DNA from: Parietaria judaica
Lineage: Eukaryota; Streptophyta; Magnoliopsida; Rosales; Urticaceae
Direction: 5' to 3'
Assembly: GCA_954871525.1 (NCBI GenBank)
Contig: OX940866.1
Coordinates: forward strand, 10,439,001 to 10,503,000
Length of the DNA: 64,000 nucleotides
Positions 48,711 through 63,703 of the stretch are shown piece after piece. The first letter of the stretch is position 1. Each line of letters opens with the position of its first letter. Made by a program: the position numbers and the translations under genes. The notes below the pieces were generated by a model. That model was given only the letters and a program-made list of their open reading frames with translations. It did no database searches and was not told the origin of the DNA.

Positions 48711-49434
48711 ATGGTGACCGTCGAGGAAGTTCGCAAGGCTCAGTGCGCGGAGGGGCCCGCCACCGTGATGGCCATCGGCATGGCCACGCCCCCGAACTGC
48801 GTTGACCAGAGCGCTTACCCCGATTACTACTTCCGGATCACCAATAGCGAGCACAAAACGGAGCTCAAGGAAAAATTCAAGCGCATGTGTAAGTAAATAC
48901 ATACAAAATCCAATATAAGAGACTTTTAAGTTTTAATACTATGATAAAGAAAATATAAGTTTCACATGCTTTTCTAAATGATACGATTGTATAAAATTAG
49001 AATCATTACAAAAAGGTAAGTATTATAAAATAAATAAATGGTATCTAACGAGCCTTTGGTATTTACAATTTACTATAGTTTTGTACATGCTAAAAATTAA
49101 TAAAAAAAATTCTTAATACCAATTTTAATTTATTTTATTGAGTTTAAAATGATTAGTATTAAGAAACTACATATGAATATGGAACAAAATAACTTGTGAT
49201 CACCAATCCTTGGTAGGGTATTGGAGACTTAAAATTTCAGCCTTTTCCGACAAATTATAATTTTCCGTCGAATCGCGCAGGCAAGAAGTCGATGATCAAG
49301 AAGCGGTACATGTACTCGAACGAGGAGATCTTGAAGGAGAACCCTAACGTGTGCGCGTACGAGGCACCGTCAGGACATGGTGGTGGTTGAGGTCCCGAGA
49401 CTGGGCAAGGAGGACATGGTGGTGGTTGAGGTCC
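48711..49434 (+). pseudogene. Chalcone synthase copy 4, truncated
   Basis: Exon 1 is 48711-48888 (Arg12Cys, Thr24Met). The intron 48889-49280 has normal ends, and exon 2 starts at 49281. A 14-bp deletion between CGTCA repeats near 49370 shifts the frame and gives a TGA at 49388-49390. A short segment (GGACATGGTGGTGGTTGAGG) is then repeated at 49373 and 49412. After 49434 the coding sequence stops and DNA matching 12847 onward begins. All catalytic residues are missing. Confidence 0.93.
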
Positions 49435-49620
49435 CTCGCACAACGCCAATGACGTAGGTCTGGAAGATGCCGGCGAGTCGCGACAACAACCTGCGGTGGC
49501 CAGAGCAGTCGAAGACGAAGAAGGAGAGATGGAGGAAGAGGCCTCGTCGCTGGAAGAGAAAACAAAGAAAAAAACAAATAAAAAATAATAAAAAAAAAAG
49601 AAGTGAGGGATGGAGAACCT

Positions 49621-50308
49621 TGTTGGAATTTATGCTTAATAAATTACCAATAATTGTTTTAATAAATGAGTAAGTATAATGTGTTGTGTGGAGAGTAAAT
49701 GTGGGAATGTGAAAAGTCCCACATTGATTAAATACAAAGAGTTTGTGCAATATATAAGGAAAACAATAGTGAGGTGAGCTCAACATGTGGCATAGTGATG
49801 AGTGTGCCACATGAATGCCGTGTGGAGGCGGGGTGGCGAGACCATGCCACTTCACGCCTTTGCAACGCCACCCTCGCCGGTGTCGCCACCGGCGACACCG
49901 GCTCCGGGTCGGGGTCAGGTGCGTGGGCGTAGAGGCGCTAGTGGCGTCTTGTAGGCGCACTACCGTTTTTTCGTTTTCCGTTTTCAGACCATTAACTGCC
50001 GCTGAAAAGGGTCGCTACCTTCTCAACGTAACTGTTTTTAGGTCTTAATATTTTTTTTCTGAAATTGAAACAAAATTCTGCTCTCTGTATTCATTTCGCA
50101 CTCACAAACACTCTCCAGAAACGTGTTCTTGCTTACTGTTCGAATTTCACTTCATCTTGTGATTTTCGTTTATTAAGGCTTCTCTTATCCTGGGTATTCT
50201 TGCAAGCAGACTCGAAGACGATTCCGAGTGCTCGAAATACTATTAGGAAAGCGCATCACATGCGTGATTCAAGTCTCAACGTTTTCAACTTCGAAGAGGT
50301 TTCCGACA
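49621..50308 (+). mobile_element. Solo LTR (older insertion), duplicate
   Basis: 688 bp, TGTTGG...CCGACA with AACCT on both sides (49616-49620 and 50309-50313). Orthologue of 13034-13721. Confidence 0.87.
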
Positions 50309-50444
50309 AACCTTTGCTGCTCGACGAAGGAGTACCTCTCTTGCTTTCATGTAGCTGAGAATCACTCTCGCAGCCCTCATTTTTTTTCTCGCATAGTCGT
50401 AACCAAATCATAAATTAATTAAGAATTCGGCTCTAAACTCAGAA

Positions 50445-50790
50445 AATTCAAACGACAAAGAAGACTCATCGAACTTCATAACATGATAGGATCATGCGGG
50501 AATGAAGAGAGAGAGAGGATTTTTAATAAATGGAAAAGATTTTTGAGTCAAAGTAACAAAAGTAAATGAAAACCTAATTAATAGGGGAAGTATTCAACCA
50601 TAATTTTAGGATAATTTAATTTCGAAAATTAAAATATATTATAAATAATTAATTACGAAAATAAATAAATATAATCAATATTAGGGTTAATATGGTCCAA
50701 AAAAGTTTAAAAATGGGTATAAATGAATTGTTTGAAAGTAAGGGTAATTCTCATAAACCTTATGTGGTTTTTGGGAATTTCATGAGTTTA
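50445..50790 (+). repeat. Repeat R1, tail part
   Basis: Matches the reverse complement of 31390-31690 (GAAAATTC, GAGAGAGAGAGG, TTAGGGTTAATATGGTC, GGGTATAAATGAATTGTTTG). Its presence downstream of the solo LTR shows the LTR landed inside R1. The left copy lost most of this tail. Confidence 0.55.
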
Positions 50791-50972
50791 TTAAAAAAAA
50801 ATCACGAATTATTACCCTTTTTTGGGCATATTTAAAAAACTAATTTTTCATGGAAATGGTATCAAATATTACAATTTTTTCCTTTTTATATTTCGAAACC
50901 AATATTCCGTTAAATGACAAGCGTCAACATTTGGGTAGTCCACGTCTTGTGTTGACTTATCCATATGGCAAT

Positions 50973-51350
50973 CTCAAATACACACGTGTCTTGCGACAAA
51001 AGTATAAAATTTTAATTAAAAATGTTCACACACATTTAAATAGAAGAATATTAGCGGCGAAAGTAATCTTGAGTACACATTGTCTTGCGACAAAAGTATA
51101 AAATTTTAATTAAAGATGTTTACACACATTCAAATAGAGGAGTTAGCGGCGAAAATAGTCTCAAATACACATGTGTCTTGCAACAATAGTACAAAATTTA
51201 ATTAGAGATGTTTGCACACATTTAAATAGTGGAATTAGCAGCGAAAGTAGTCTCGATTCTCAAATACACACGTGTCTTGCGACAAACGTACAAAATTTTA
51301 ATTAGAGATGTTTACACACATTTAAATAGTGGAATATCGGCGAAAGTACT
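50973..51350. repeat. G-box-bearing tandem repeat upstream of CHS5
   Basis: Four units orthologous to 14121-14497. Intact CACGTG in the first and last units. Confidence 0.8.
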
Positions 51351-51359
51351 CAAATTATC

Positions 51360-52850
51360 ACTATCAGTGTTGTATTACTCCAAAATTTTGAAAAACATTC
51401 TAATTTGCCAAAAAAAATTTACATATGTATCCTTACTTTATTACTTTTCGCTTCTCATCATTTGTTTAATTTTAATTACCCTTAATTAGTTTTCAAACAA
51501 AACTTAATTACACATTTAAATAGATAAATTAGCAACGAAAACACCCAAATTATTGGTATTATTGTTGCAGTCCCTCAAAGTTCTTGCAAATGTTCAAATT
51601 TGCCTAATTATTTTATATTTTTATCCCTAATTTTTCACTTTCTTATTTTATTTTTGTAACCTTTTGTTAAGCTTAATTATCCCCCAAATAATATTTAGCG
51701 AAATATTATAATAGACAAATTAGCAATAAAAGTACTCAAATTATCACTATTATTGTTGCGGTCCCCCAAACTTTTGGAAAACTTTAACATTTAACATTTT
51801 TATATGTCATCCTTAAATTTGGGTAAGTTCCCCAAAAATTCTAAAAACATGACATATGACTCGAAAAAAATTTGGGTCAATTTAGTTTTTGTAGTATATT
51901 ATAAAGTTTGAGACATTTTATTGAGACATTTAAGATATATATATATATATAATTATTTTATTTTAGGGACTTTGAGCGATCATCAATGCCGGCCGTGGCA
52001 TCATGTTCTAGGGAAATTTACGCACACATTTTTCATATTTTTGGCATAACTCACTCTTTTTTTGTCCAAAATTTATAAATAAATTACCGTTGGAAAGACA
52101 AAAGATTTATCTACAACTTTGTAGTTTAAAATTTTATCATAAAAATTCATTAAGTATATTAAAATTTGCTCGAAACAAAAATTTTGTATTAAACTAATGT
52201 CCAATTTTACGTTGTAATTGAAATTTAGGAATAATAAAAAAACTTTTTTTTACAAAATTTAAAACACTAAAGTTGTAGATCTATCTCTTATATTTCCAAC
52301 CGTAGGTCGTTCATAAAATTTGGATAAAAATTGAGTGAGTTATGTCAAAAATACAAAAACTGTACATATTACTCACTGACGGTCTAGTGACGGAAACACG
52401 AAAAAAATCTAACAGAATAAAGTTTGGGTACATTAGCCGTTGAAAATAAACATTGGGTACATAATCCGCAGAAAAATAAACATTCGGTACATTAGCCGCA
52501 GTTTATAATAAACATGGGGCATTCCAACGCCTATAACATAATATATATATATATATGTATATATATAATATTTTCAAATGTTCACAATTTTATTTTAGTA
52601 CAACGCCCCAAAATGTACTTTGGGTACTTTTGCCACCACTTTTCGACTTTGGGTACACGAGGGGTTCTTTGACCAAACTCTGGGTATTTTACCGTCATTA
52701 ACCCTATATATATATAATATTTTCAAATGTTCAAAATTTTATTTTATAAAAAAATCATTAGTTCGTTAATAAAGTCATGTCAATATTAAAATAAGGAAAG
52801 AAAAATATTTTAATTTAAAAAAAAAGTAAAATGTATCTAAAATTGATTAA
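51360..52850. other. Spacer present mainly in the right copy
   Basis: Holds decayed repeat DNA: recurring TTAGCAACGAAAACACCCAA-type phrases at 51530 and 51720, a GGGTACATTAGCCG-type triplet at 52427-52505, and the right half of a Mutator-type MITE at 52596-52707. No gene. Confidence 0.45.
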
Positions 52851-52858
52851 TGTTTGAA

Positions 52859-53329
52859 GGGTTAATCACGGCAAAAATACCCAAAGTTTGGTCAAAGAAC
52901 ACCTCGTGTACCCAAAGTTTAAAATTGGTGGCAAAAATACCAAAGTCGCATTTGGGGAGTTGACCACTCCATTCTCGCAACGCCGTTAATTTACCCGTTA
53001 ACTCTGGCCATGTGGACAAACGTGGATTGCTGATGTACATAACAATTTTTGCCACGTGGACGAGCCCACATTAGCCTCGTTTACGACAAAACAACGAATT
53101 AAACCCCTAATTAATATTATTTAATTCAACTAATTGAACCCCTAATGATTACACTTAACAAAACAAATATGTCCACGTGGCCAGAGTTAACGGGTAAGTT
53201 AACAACGTCATGAGAATGGAGCGGTCAACTCTCGAAATGCGACTTTGGTTATTTTGCCACCACTTTTAAACTTTGGGTACACGAAGGGTTCTTTGACCAA
53301 ATTTTGGGTATTTTTACCGTCATTAACCC
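52859..53329. mobile_element. Mutator-type MITE private to the right copy
   Basis: 471 bp, GGGTTAATCACGGCAAAAAT at the left and the inverse (GTATTTTTACCGTCATTAACCC) at the right, with long inverted arms (GTCAAAGAAC..CTCGTGTACCC). The 9-bp duplications are ATGTTTGAA (52850-52858) and ATATTTCAA (53330-53338). The left copy has the empty site ATATTTGAA at 14936-14944. It sits about 415 bp upstream of the CHS5 ATG. Confidence 0.9.
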
Positions 53330-53461
53330 ATATTTCAATGACACGTTTAATTTTTTTGTTAAATATTAAAAAAATTGTATAGAATATTAGAAATAAGAAA
53401 AGTAATAAATTTTTAGTACAAGGTCTTATGTTTTCGTTTGATGTCAAGAGTGGAGGGTTGA

Positions 53462-53612
53462 CACGTACCAAACATACAAAGTCACGTGCTGACCGGTCCT
53501 CCAATGCGTAGTTGTTGCGGCTTGCGATGGTTTAGCTATACACATGCACACGTGACTCGTATACATATATATCTGCCCATACAATATGCTCTTATTTCAC
53601 TTCATATAAATA
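53462..53612 (+). promoter_or_regulatory. CHS5 promoter: two G-boxes, MYB site, TATA
   Basis: CACGTG at 53483-53488 and 53549-53554, ACGTACCAAAC at 53464-53474, TATAAATA at 53605-53612. Nearly identical to the CHS2 promoter. The private MITE lies about 130 bp upstream of the MYB-type site. Confidence 0.8.
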
Positions 53613-53744
53613 CTATGCTTTCTCACATATATAACAACTGCAATAAAAACCATCTTATAACTTTGGGATTTGGAACTCGGAAGAGTGAATTTTCTATACC
53701 CAAATTGTATTTGAATTTTTTAGTTTTCCGTCGCGAATTATAAA

Positions 53745-55324
<1,580 letters not shown>

Positions 55325-55858
55325 AGCCTTATGCTTATTGGCCACATATTATGATTCCATATTTTTGTTATGTATTTTTATTGTTTGTATTGGGCTTTAA
55401 GTTCATGTGCCTTTCTTTTACATCCCTTTGCAATGCTTGATGGAAAATTATGTAGCTACTTGTTGCTTAAGAATGAATAATATACTCATTATTATTAAGT
55501 AAAATGAATTCCGTTACTAGATTTCTTGTTGGTTCGAGATCGAATATCCAGACCTCGCGCAAGCGTAAATTTGATTACCAGACTTAACAATGTTTATAAG
55601 ATTATAAATTATAATCTTTTCATTGTAATTGTTTAGGTCGAACCTCACTGTTCTTAATATGATAGAACGGTTCATTAGGTCACACAAGTACCAATTCAAA
55701 AATAATGTGAATTTAGCTCGAGATGAGTGTGAGTCAAAAGAACCAGTGTCTTGAAAGAGCATATCATTCATACCACGAAGAAAGAATAAAGGAATTATTA
55801 TATCATTAATGAGATAGTATGTTATTCTTGTTATTTTCAATTAGTTTATCAAGATACG
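55325..55858. other. CHS5 3' flank
   Basis: Nearly identical to the CHS2 3' flank. No gene. Confidence 0.5.
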
Positions 55859-56041
55859 ATGCGAAATATGTACCCGAAGAAAGAAAAATTTCTAAGCAAA
55901 GTCGTACGAGGCATCGTTGCTGGACATGGCTTTACATGGGCAATGTCAAGACCGAAAGGAGAGGCTGGCTCTCAATCCCGGGCTAGAAGCCGATACAAGG
56001 CACTTATTGAGCAAGTATGCTGCAAAAGTTCTATTGTTTAA
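55859..56041 (+). other. Unrecognised frame, duplicate of 17399-17743
   Basis: 60 codons (MRNMYPKKEKFLSKVVRG...) then a stop. Substitutions relative to the left copy include Glu-to-Lys and Val-to-Leu. Shared loss of length argues against a functional protein. Confidence 0.25.
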
Positions 56042-56655
56042 TCTTCGGCATCCTTCCCGTGCCGTGGCAAGAGCGCGCCAAGGACGGAAGGCTCGACGTA
56101 CTTAGCAAAGCCTGTCCGCAAAATTGTAGCTAATCATGCATAGTAACAAAGATTTCAGGAACTTCTATTTGAATTGACCCATTAATTCTTCACTAAATAT
56201 TATTTTGGCTTTAATCTCCCTAACTTCGGTGATAAATGCAAATAACTCTTCCAACTTATTTGTGTTACATTATTAATCAAATTAGATCAAAATAATAATT
56301 TTTCATTCTCATTTTTTTATAAAAAACTTCAATGTAAATGATCATTGAAGGCTCACATTGTACAACATGAGACTTCAAATATTAAAGTAATTATTATGTT
56401 AATTATAGTTTTCGTCTTACTTGCTAGTTGCTAGCACATGTGATAGAAGTAGAACAGAGGATAGCAATTATTAATTTTTAACAAATTTATTTATTTATTT
56501 ATTTTGCATAAAAAAGTCAAGGAATATTTGAGCCAATTAGAAAAGTACAAAAAGTGTGGGGAAGTCATAATAGACGATAAATATTTTCCCTCACGTCACA
56601 TCTAGTTGATAAAAAGGTTCTGGATAAAAAGCATATGCCAAGAGCAATGCAAAAT

Positions 56656-56785
56656 TTAAGGGTGAAATGGGAACCCGGAACGGAGAAATTAACTTTTTTT
56701 TTCTTTTGTTTCTATTTCGGAAAATTAAGATTTTTTTTATATTTTTTTTAGTACCGGTTTCGATTCTGGTAAGGGTTCTTGAGTT
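56656..56785 (+). mobile_element. Truncated hAT-type MITE, duplicate
   Basis: Orthologue of 19048-19166, with a longer polyT centre. Confidence 0.55.
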
Positions 56786-56882
56786 TTAAGAGCACTGCAA
56801 AATCTGAAGATGCTTCATACTTCATATTGCACAAAATTGTTTATATGGTTTTGCATGGAACACAAAGGTCATATCAATCCCA

Positions 56883-56886
<4 letters not shown>

Positions 56887-56939
<53 letters not shown>
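56887..56939. repeat. (TA)26 microsatellite
   Basis: 53 bp of TA at the left edge of the Mutator-type element. The orthologous tract at 19267-19277 has about five repeats. Confidence 0.9.
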
Positions 56940-56944
<5 letters not shown>

Positions 56945-56947
<3 letters not shown>

Positions 56948-57614
56948 TAATTGTGGCAAAAATAATCAACCTTTGGCAATATTCTCCGATAGGTACTCAA
57001 CCATAAACGTAGGCAAAAGTACCTAACGTCATACTTTTGTCGCCGACTAACTAACGCTGTTAGACACCTGCCTCCGTGGCAGTTAGGCTGTTTCATGTGG
57101 GGTGCCACGTGGCACAAGCCACCACATAGCCAAAATGTTGGGTATTTTTTCCTCCACGTGGCATTTAAAAAAATATTTATATTTTATTTTTTTCTTTCCT
57201 GTTGGCCCACATGTTTCCAATTTTTTTACACATATCAAACATAATCAATTAATTTTATAAAAGATGTATTTATAAAAATAATAGGTTTTATTTTTTTAAA
57301 TAATCAAATAATTCCTTAAAAAAATATTTTTTCTTTACCGTGGCACATATTTTGATTTTTTTACATATGTCAAATATAATTAAATAGTTTTATAAAAAAA
57401 TTATCTATAAAAAAATATGTTTTCTTTTTCTTATTGGAGTAATTTATAATTTTTAAATACATGATATTATTTAATATACACACATGTACTGTACGCGTTG
57501 TTTGATATTATAAAAAAATATTTAATATACACACATGTATCGTAAACCTTGTTTGATATTGTAAAAATAGGAACAAAAATATTACCAGGACAAAAAAAAA
57601 ACATATATTGTATA

Positions 57615-57648
<34 letters not shown>

Positions 57649-58426
57649 CTGTGTGTGTGTTTGTATTAAATAACAATTGGGTTTGAGGTTTTGAATTTAT
57701 ATTAGTACAAAAAATGCATATTTTAGTTCTTCTTTTTCACTTTAAAACAAAAAATAATGCTACTAAGGTTAAACATAATTTTTGACAATCACCAAACTTT
57801 CGGTTTAAATTCAGTTTGAACCGTATTTGATATAATTTTTTCTTTTAATCATGCCTTAGTTTCATATATGTTATATGTCTTCAAAAATCATATCATGCCT
57901 TAATTTTAATATTAAAATGCCCACGATATTATATACAATAATGTAAAAAAATGCCCACTATTTGATTATATTTAACATATGTAAAAATGCCCACTATTTG
58001 ATTATATTAGACATATGTAAAAAAATTAAAATATGTGCTACAGGAAATATTTTAAGAAAATAAATAAATTAAAACTAATAATTTTTAAAGAATTATTTGA
58101 TTATTTAAAAAATTAAAACATAATCGTTTTATAAATACATATTTTATAAAATTATTTGATTATGTTTGATATATGTAAAAAAAACATGTTGGCCTACGGG
58201 AAAGAAAAAATTAATTTTTTAAATACCATGTGGCGGCGAAAGTACCCAACCTTTGGGCACGTGTCATAACACATGAGACAACCTAACAGCCATGTAGGCA
58301 GGTGTAACGGCGTTAGTTGGCCGGCAACAAAAGTGTGACATTAGGTACTTTTGCCTACATTTACTGAGGTTGGGTACCTATCGGAGAATATTGTAAAAGG
58401 TTGGGTATTTTTGCCGCAATTAACCC
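56945..58426. mobile_element. Mutator-type non-autonomous element, duplicate
   Basis: Orthologue of 19278-20792. The left end is worn (GTGTTAATTGTGGCAAAAAT); the right end GCCGCAATTAACCC is kept. An internal (TA)n(GT)n tract is at about 57615-57662, and a short triplication of TGCCCACTATTTGATTATAT occurs near 57950-58010. Confidence 0.72.
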
Positions 58427-58439
58427 TATATATATAGAT

Positions 58440-60199
58440 TATAATGATCCTTTCGTTAAAGGTGTATGTATGAGAATCATATCCTTGTTAACAAAATAAA
58501 AAATAAAAAAATAGTCCACTTAATGTTATTTAACATTATGGCACGACATTAGTTTTTCGTGTAACTTTTGAAGGAATTCATAAAAATTTACATATTCCTA
58601 CGACATTAACTTTTATAATATTATGAGCCGGTCGTTGTCAATAAGTTACCAAAAAAAAAGTTTTTATTTTTTATTTTTTAATTTCTATATATTTTAGATT
58701 CAAAATAATGATGAATAACTAATGTCGCGCTCAAATTGTACTAGAAAATTGTTTTCATTATTTCTTTCAAAGAAAATATTTTTGCACATCAGCAAACATT
58801 ATTACAAGCCAACATTTATTTATGAAGATCTTATGACTATAATTATTAATGTATTGTTATGTTTTACTGTTGATAGAATATCCTTTCTGAATTATTGGCA
58901 TTTCCAATCAATAATGAATTGCCACAAAACTCATATTTTATTGCCGTGGCTAAAACTAGTTTTGTGGCTCTAATTTTCCCCTACAGTTTGGAGAGTCGTA
59001 ACCATTGTTCTTATCACATTAATTAATCCATATTAATTCATATTTTTATGAACTATATATTATTCAGTCACAAGATGTCTAATTAATTGATAACGTGTTA
59101 TTTTTTTGGCCTTCTAATTAGAAAGGAAATAAGTCTGAAAATATCTACAAGAACATGAACGACTTGAAATATATGATTAAGGAAAACGACATGTCAACAA
59201 CAAAATCTATTGATTAATATAGTGACACGTTATACAAGCATTCATACATGTTTGAAACATGGGTGTGTAAGGTTGGATTGAGTTGATTCGAAAGAAAAAC
59301 ACAAACCGTTTGAAACATGGGTGTGTAAGGTTGGATTGAGTTGATTCGAAAGAAAAACACAAACCGACCTGATCTTATTGGGTATTGAAAAAACGACCCA
59401 ATCCAACTTATAAAAACCTTTCGAATCCTTTGTCTAGGCGTGTAGGACCCGTCTCTTAAGGGTGTTTATGGATATAACACAAAATCAATATGTAATAAAA
59501 TAATATTTAAAATTATTAATTAAAATGATTAATTATTTATCAATAAAATTAATAAATTTTAAAAATTATGTTTCTATTTCTTAGCTGCAAATAATACCAT
59601 AGTTATGTTTAATGTTTATGTGAAAACATTAAGTTTCGTATAATAAAATAAAAACAAACCAATAATTAATAATTATGTGAAAACATTAACCACCAGCCTA
59701 GCGTAGCATCGGTTTATGTGCAAAAGTAAATAACTATTAAATGGTAAATCAATTAAAAATTTAAAATAAGTGAAACCCTCACACAACTCATGGATGAAAA
59801 AGTCAATAAGTAAGTGAAAAAGTAAAATACATACTTCTCTGCCAACTTCATCTTCCCGACCTCCCTCTGACTAAACTTTTATCTTCTGCAACTTTTTTTT
59901 TCCTAAAAAGAACTAGAGATTGAGTAAAGAAGATACGTTGGGGGTGGCGGAGTCGTACGCGAAAGAGATAAATTAACTTTTTTATATATAATTATTTTTA
60001 CTATAAGACATTAGTATAATATTATTTTCTCACAAATCTGGAGTGACATAAGCCAGCCCACTAACACATGGGTCGGCCCCTACTTAAGCCACAATCAGTA
60101 ATAAACCCAGATAACAAAAATACAAGTGAAAGACCAAAATGCCCCTAATTGAAGTTTGACATATTAAACCACAACAAACTCCACATTAGCAATCTTCAA
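58440..60199. other. Spacer without recognised genes, duplicate of 20803-22555
   Basis: The same AT-rich sequence, including the two-unit 56-bp tandem repeat at 59251-59365. Confidence 0.5.
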
Positions 60200-61845
60200 T
60201 CAACTTCTTCCCTTTCTTGTACTCCATGTATCTTCTTGCACTTCTCCAATTTACCCGACTTCACAGACTTCGTGATCACGTCGGCGGATTAATCTTCGGT
60301 ATGTATCTTGACTACCTTGAGCTCTCCAATCTCGAAAAAATGAAGCCTAATGTCAATGTGTTTAGTCCTTTCGTGATGCACTTAATTTTTAACAAGTGTA
60401 TAACACTTTAACTATGGCAGTTTAGCTTCAGGTCGTCTTGCACCAGACCCAACTCATTTACAAAACTCTTCAACCACAAAGCCTCCTTTACTGCCTCTAT
60501 TATGGCTATGTATTCAACTTCTGTAGTTGACAACAACAACAACTATGTGTTGAGGCGATGCTTTCCAGCTTATGGTGTTACCAAACAAAGCGAACACATA
60601 TCCGGTTAATGACCTCCACTTTTCTAAGTCCCCGGCATAATCTGCCTCAATATACTCGCACAATGGTCTCTCTTTGAGCATCCTTATAGTAAAATTTAGA
60701 TCAACATCTTTGGTTCTCACCAAGTTTCTCAAGATCCATATTTTGCAGCCTCGCAAGTGGATATGCCATGGCTTTCCCATGTACGTGCTCACAAAGCTCA
60801 CAGCATGAGCCGAAGTCCGGTGTAGTGCAGACCATAGAGTTTATGAGGCTGCCAATGACACTAATGAAAGGCACATTCTGCATAGATCTTTCTTCCTCTC
60901 CATTCTTTGGTGAATGCTCTTGAAGTGAGCTGCTTAGAGTGCTAAGTGGCTTGGCCCTTATCTTGAATCTAAAACTTTTCTAAATAGTCGCTCTATGACA
61001 AGCAAAGTTGTCTTCTTCCTCTAGCCGTTTCGATCTCAATTTTCAAAATTCTTCTAGCCTTACCCAAGTCCTTCATTTCAATGTGCCTTTAACTCTTTGA
61101 TCATTGCCATGCTTTTTGAGACAATAACATATCATCTACATAGAGCAAGAGAAATAACGTTTATGTCCCTTGCAAATTCTTCAAATACGCACAACTGTCG
61201 TGTTTGCTACTCTTGAACCCGGTCTTGGCCATAAACGAGTCGAGCTTCTTATACCATTGCCTTGGTTAGACGACATACCCAATCTTCCTTCCCTACAACT
61301 TCATATCCCTCCAGTTACTTCATCAGAATCATCTTATGCAATTCTCCATGAAGAAAGACAGTTTTTACATCCATTTGTTCCAATTCTAAATCTGTGAACT
61401 ACCATTGAGAGTATTAACCTTATTGAAGTATGTTTCACGATTGGTGAAAACACTTTATTAAAGTCAATTCCCTCGACTTGGTTGAACCCTTATGCAACTA
61501 ATCGGGCATTTTACCTTGGGGCTTCTCCACATGGGATTCCCGCCTTTTGCTTGAAAATCCATGTGCTTCTAACTATATTGGCTCCTTGTGGCTTTAGAAC
61601 TAGCTCCCAAGTCTCATTTTTATCAAGAGACTTTATTTCTTCATCTATAATTGCACTCCATTACCTTGCAAAATCATATTCCATGGCTTGCTTGTACGTC
61701 TTTGGCTCCTCGTACTGAAATTCTGCTTCAGTGGCCACAACATATGCCACCATAGTGTGCACATTTCCGAAACAACTTGATGTCTTAATTGTCCTTTCTC
61801 TTTCATGGGCAAGCTCATATCCACTGAGATAATCGGACTCATCAT
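60200..61845 (-). pseudogene. Degenerate Ty1/copia pol fragment, duplicate
   Basis: Orthologue of 22560-24205, with the same RT-to-RNase H order and extra small indels. It was already broken before the duplication. Confidence 0.85.
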
Positions 61846-62147
61846 GAAAATCTATCTTATAATTAGTCGTTGAATGAAAATCTGAAAGCCTAGGGGGCGT
61901 TTGGTTAAGTGGTTTGGGAAACCAGTTTGAGAGTTTGGTCTGAAAAACCAGTTTTAGAGTTTGGTCAGGTAAATCTGTTTTTAGAGTTTGTTTTCCAAAA
62001 CACCGTTTGGTTACACTTTTATAAATTGATTTTTAAAGATAAAAATTAGTTTAATTAACTAATTTTAAATACAAAGGAAGCTAAACAGACATTAATACTT
62101 AAATTCTTATGCTTTTTATAAATACAAAGTTAGTACAATAAACTTCT

Positions 62148-63425
62148 TTAATCACGTTCCTCCCACATTTGCATCGTAAGATTGTCTCTGAATTGTGCTC
62201 ATTGGTCGCGATTAATTTGCGCATGTGGGGCCTCTTCACCACCTTCATCAACTTCGTGATTTTCTGTCCCTTCTGCACCTTCTTCAATATCCTCCAAAGG
62301 AATGTCCTGACTCCACCTTGTAAATAAAGTATCATCCCGAACATGTAGTCTAATTAAATTATGTAGTATAAAACATGCCATTATTATTCGGGACTATTTT
62401 GCTAGTGAGTAAGATGACATGTGCTTAAGAATCGGAAAGCGAGCTTTAAGGACACCAAAACATCTTTCGATTACATTTCGAAGCGAAGAATGCTTATAGT
62501 TAAATAATTCTTCTTTTTTTTTAGGCGCTTGGCTGCTTCCCCTATATTCTGACAAATGATAGTTAAATATCCACTGTCTGCTACATAATAATATCCATCC
62601 TCTGGAATCATAAAATTAGTATTACCGGCACGCATAATCTCTGTCAATACTCGAGAATCCGCCATAGAACCTTCCCACCCTGTATGTACATATGTAAACA
62701 TCATATCGAATGTGCATGCTGCCATCACATTCATGGTGCATGTACCTTTACGGCCGCGATATAATCTCTGTTTATCACAAGGTACAATGCACTCAATATG
62801 AGTTCCGTCAATGGCACCGATGCATTTCTGAACGAAAAAAAAGATTATGTAAGAAATCTAATATTAAACCTTTGTGGCATTAATAGAATTTAATTTGAAA
62901 TGGAAAAAATTCTTACTTCGAACCAAGGCATATATTTAGGATTATGTTCGATCTCGGGGGGTGTTGCTCCGCACCCAGGATGCTTAATTACAATTGGTGA
63001 CATATGGCCGCGAGAACGTTCTTAAAGTGTCGACTTATGGTCTCCCAAGAGATTTGAAATCTGTCCTCAACTTCTCTAAATCCATCGGAGTGAGCAAGTA
63101 CCTTCATAAATATCATGAACGACTCTTCTGCCGCTAACCTTCCTCTCGGTAAAGATGGTCTAATTAAGTTCACAATCGCCAATAACGGTTCTCGCGTCAT
63201 TCTTAACATATTAAACATATTTTGTGGGGGTCCATTTAAAATTTCCTCGACGTACTCGCTCCCAGTTAGTATCGAAATATGTTGCGGTCGTACTTGACGT
63301 TCTCCCGCAACCGCCAATTGAATAATAAATTCCGCTCTCGCTCTTTCTCGTTGATGTCTACGAGCACGAGAATGCATTTGCAACATAGCTCGCTGTTCTT
63401 CTTCAGATTCATCGTTTGTTTCCAT
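62148..63425 (-). pseudogene. PIF/Harbinger transposase, frameshifted
   Basis: Exon 1 is 63425-62917, with a 7-bp deletion near 62998-63001 that shifts the frame (ends AAICHQL then stop). Exon 2 starts near 62827 with AIDGTHI. Before RNVIEKCFG the copy lacks about 53 bp that includes the HLPEYRG motif, and has a one-base loss in an A-run at about 62513-62522. The Tyr codon mutated to a stop in the left copy is TAT here. So the two copies were inactivated by different mutations. Confidence 0.85.
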
Positions 63426-63703
63426 AATCTATACATAATTAAAGTTAATAAGCTGTCAAAAAACTAGTGAAAAAAGCCATAACAAAAACTAGCAAACTTT
63501 AATACACAAAAAGAGAATTTTTCATAAACAACTTTAACAGATTATTACACATAACAAAAACTTGTTTATCACAAAACTAGTAAATTGTATTCATTACAAA
63601 ACTAGTAAAATGTGTTACACAAAAAGAGCATCATCCATAATTAAAGTTAGTAATTTATCATAAAACTAGTAACTGTAACAAACAAAAAGTTGTCTTAAAC
63701 AAC

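Larger units (their letters stand above)
47803..49434 (+). repeat. Segmental duplication, left block (matches 1-1592)
   Basis: Collinear with the start of the window from CTTTCAACACTTGCTATTCC through promoter, exon 1, intron and the first 100 bp of exon 2. The left limit is unknown because the partner begins at the window edge. Confidence 0.92.
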
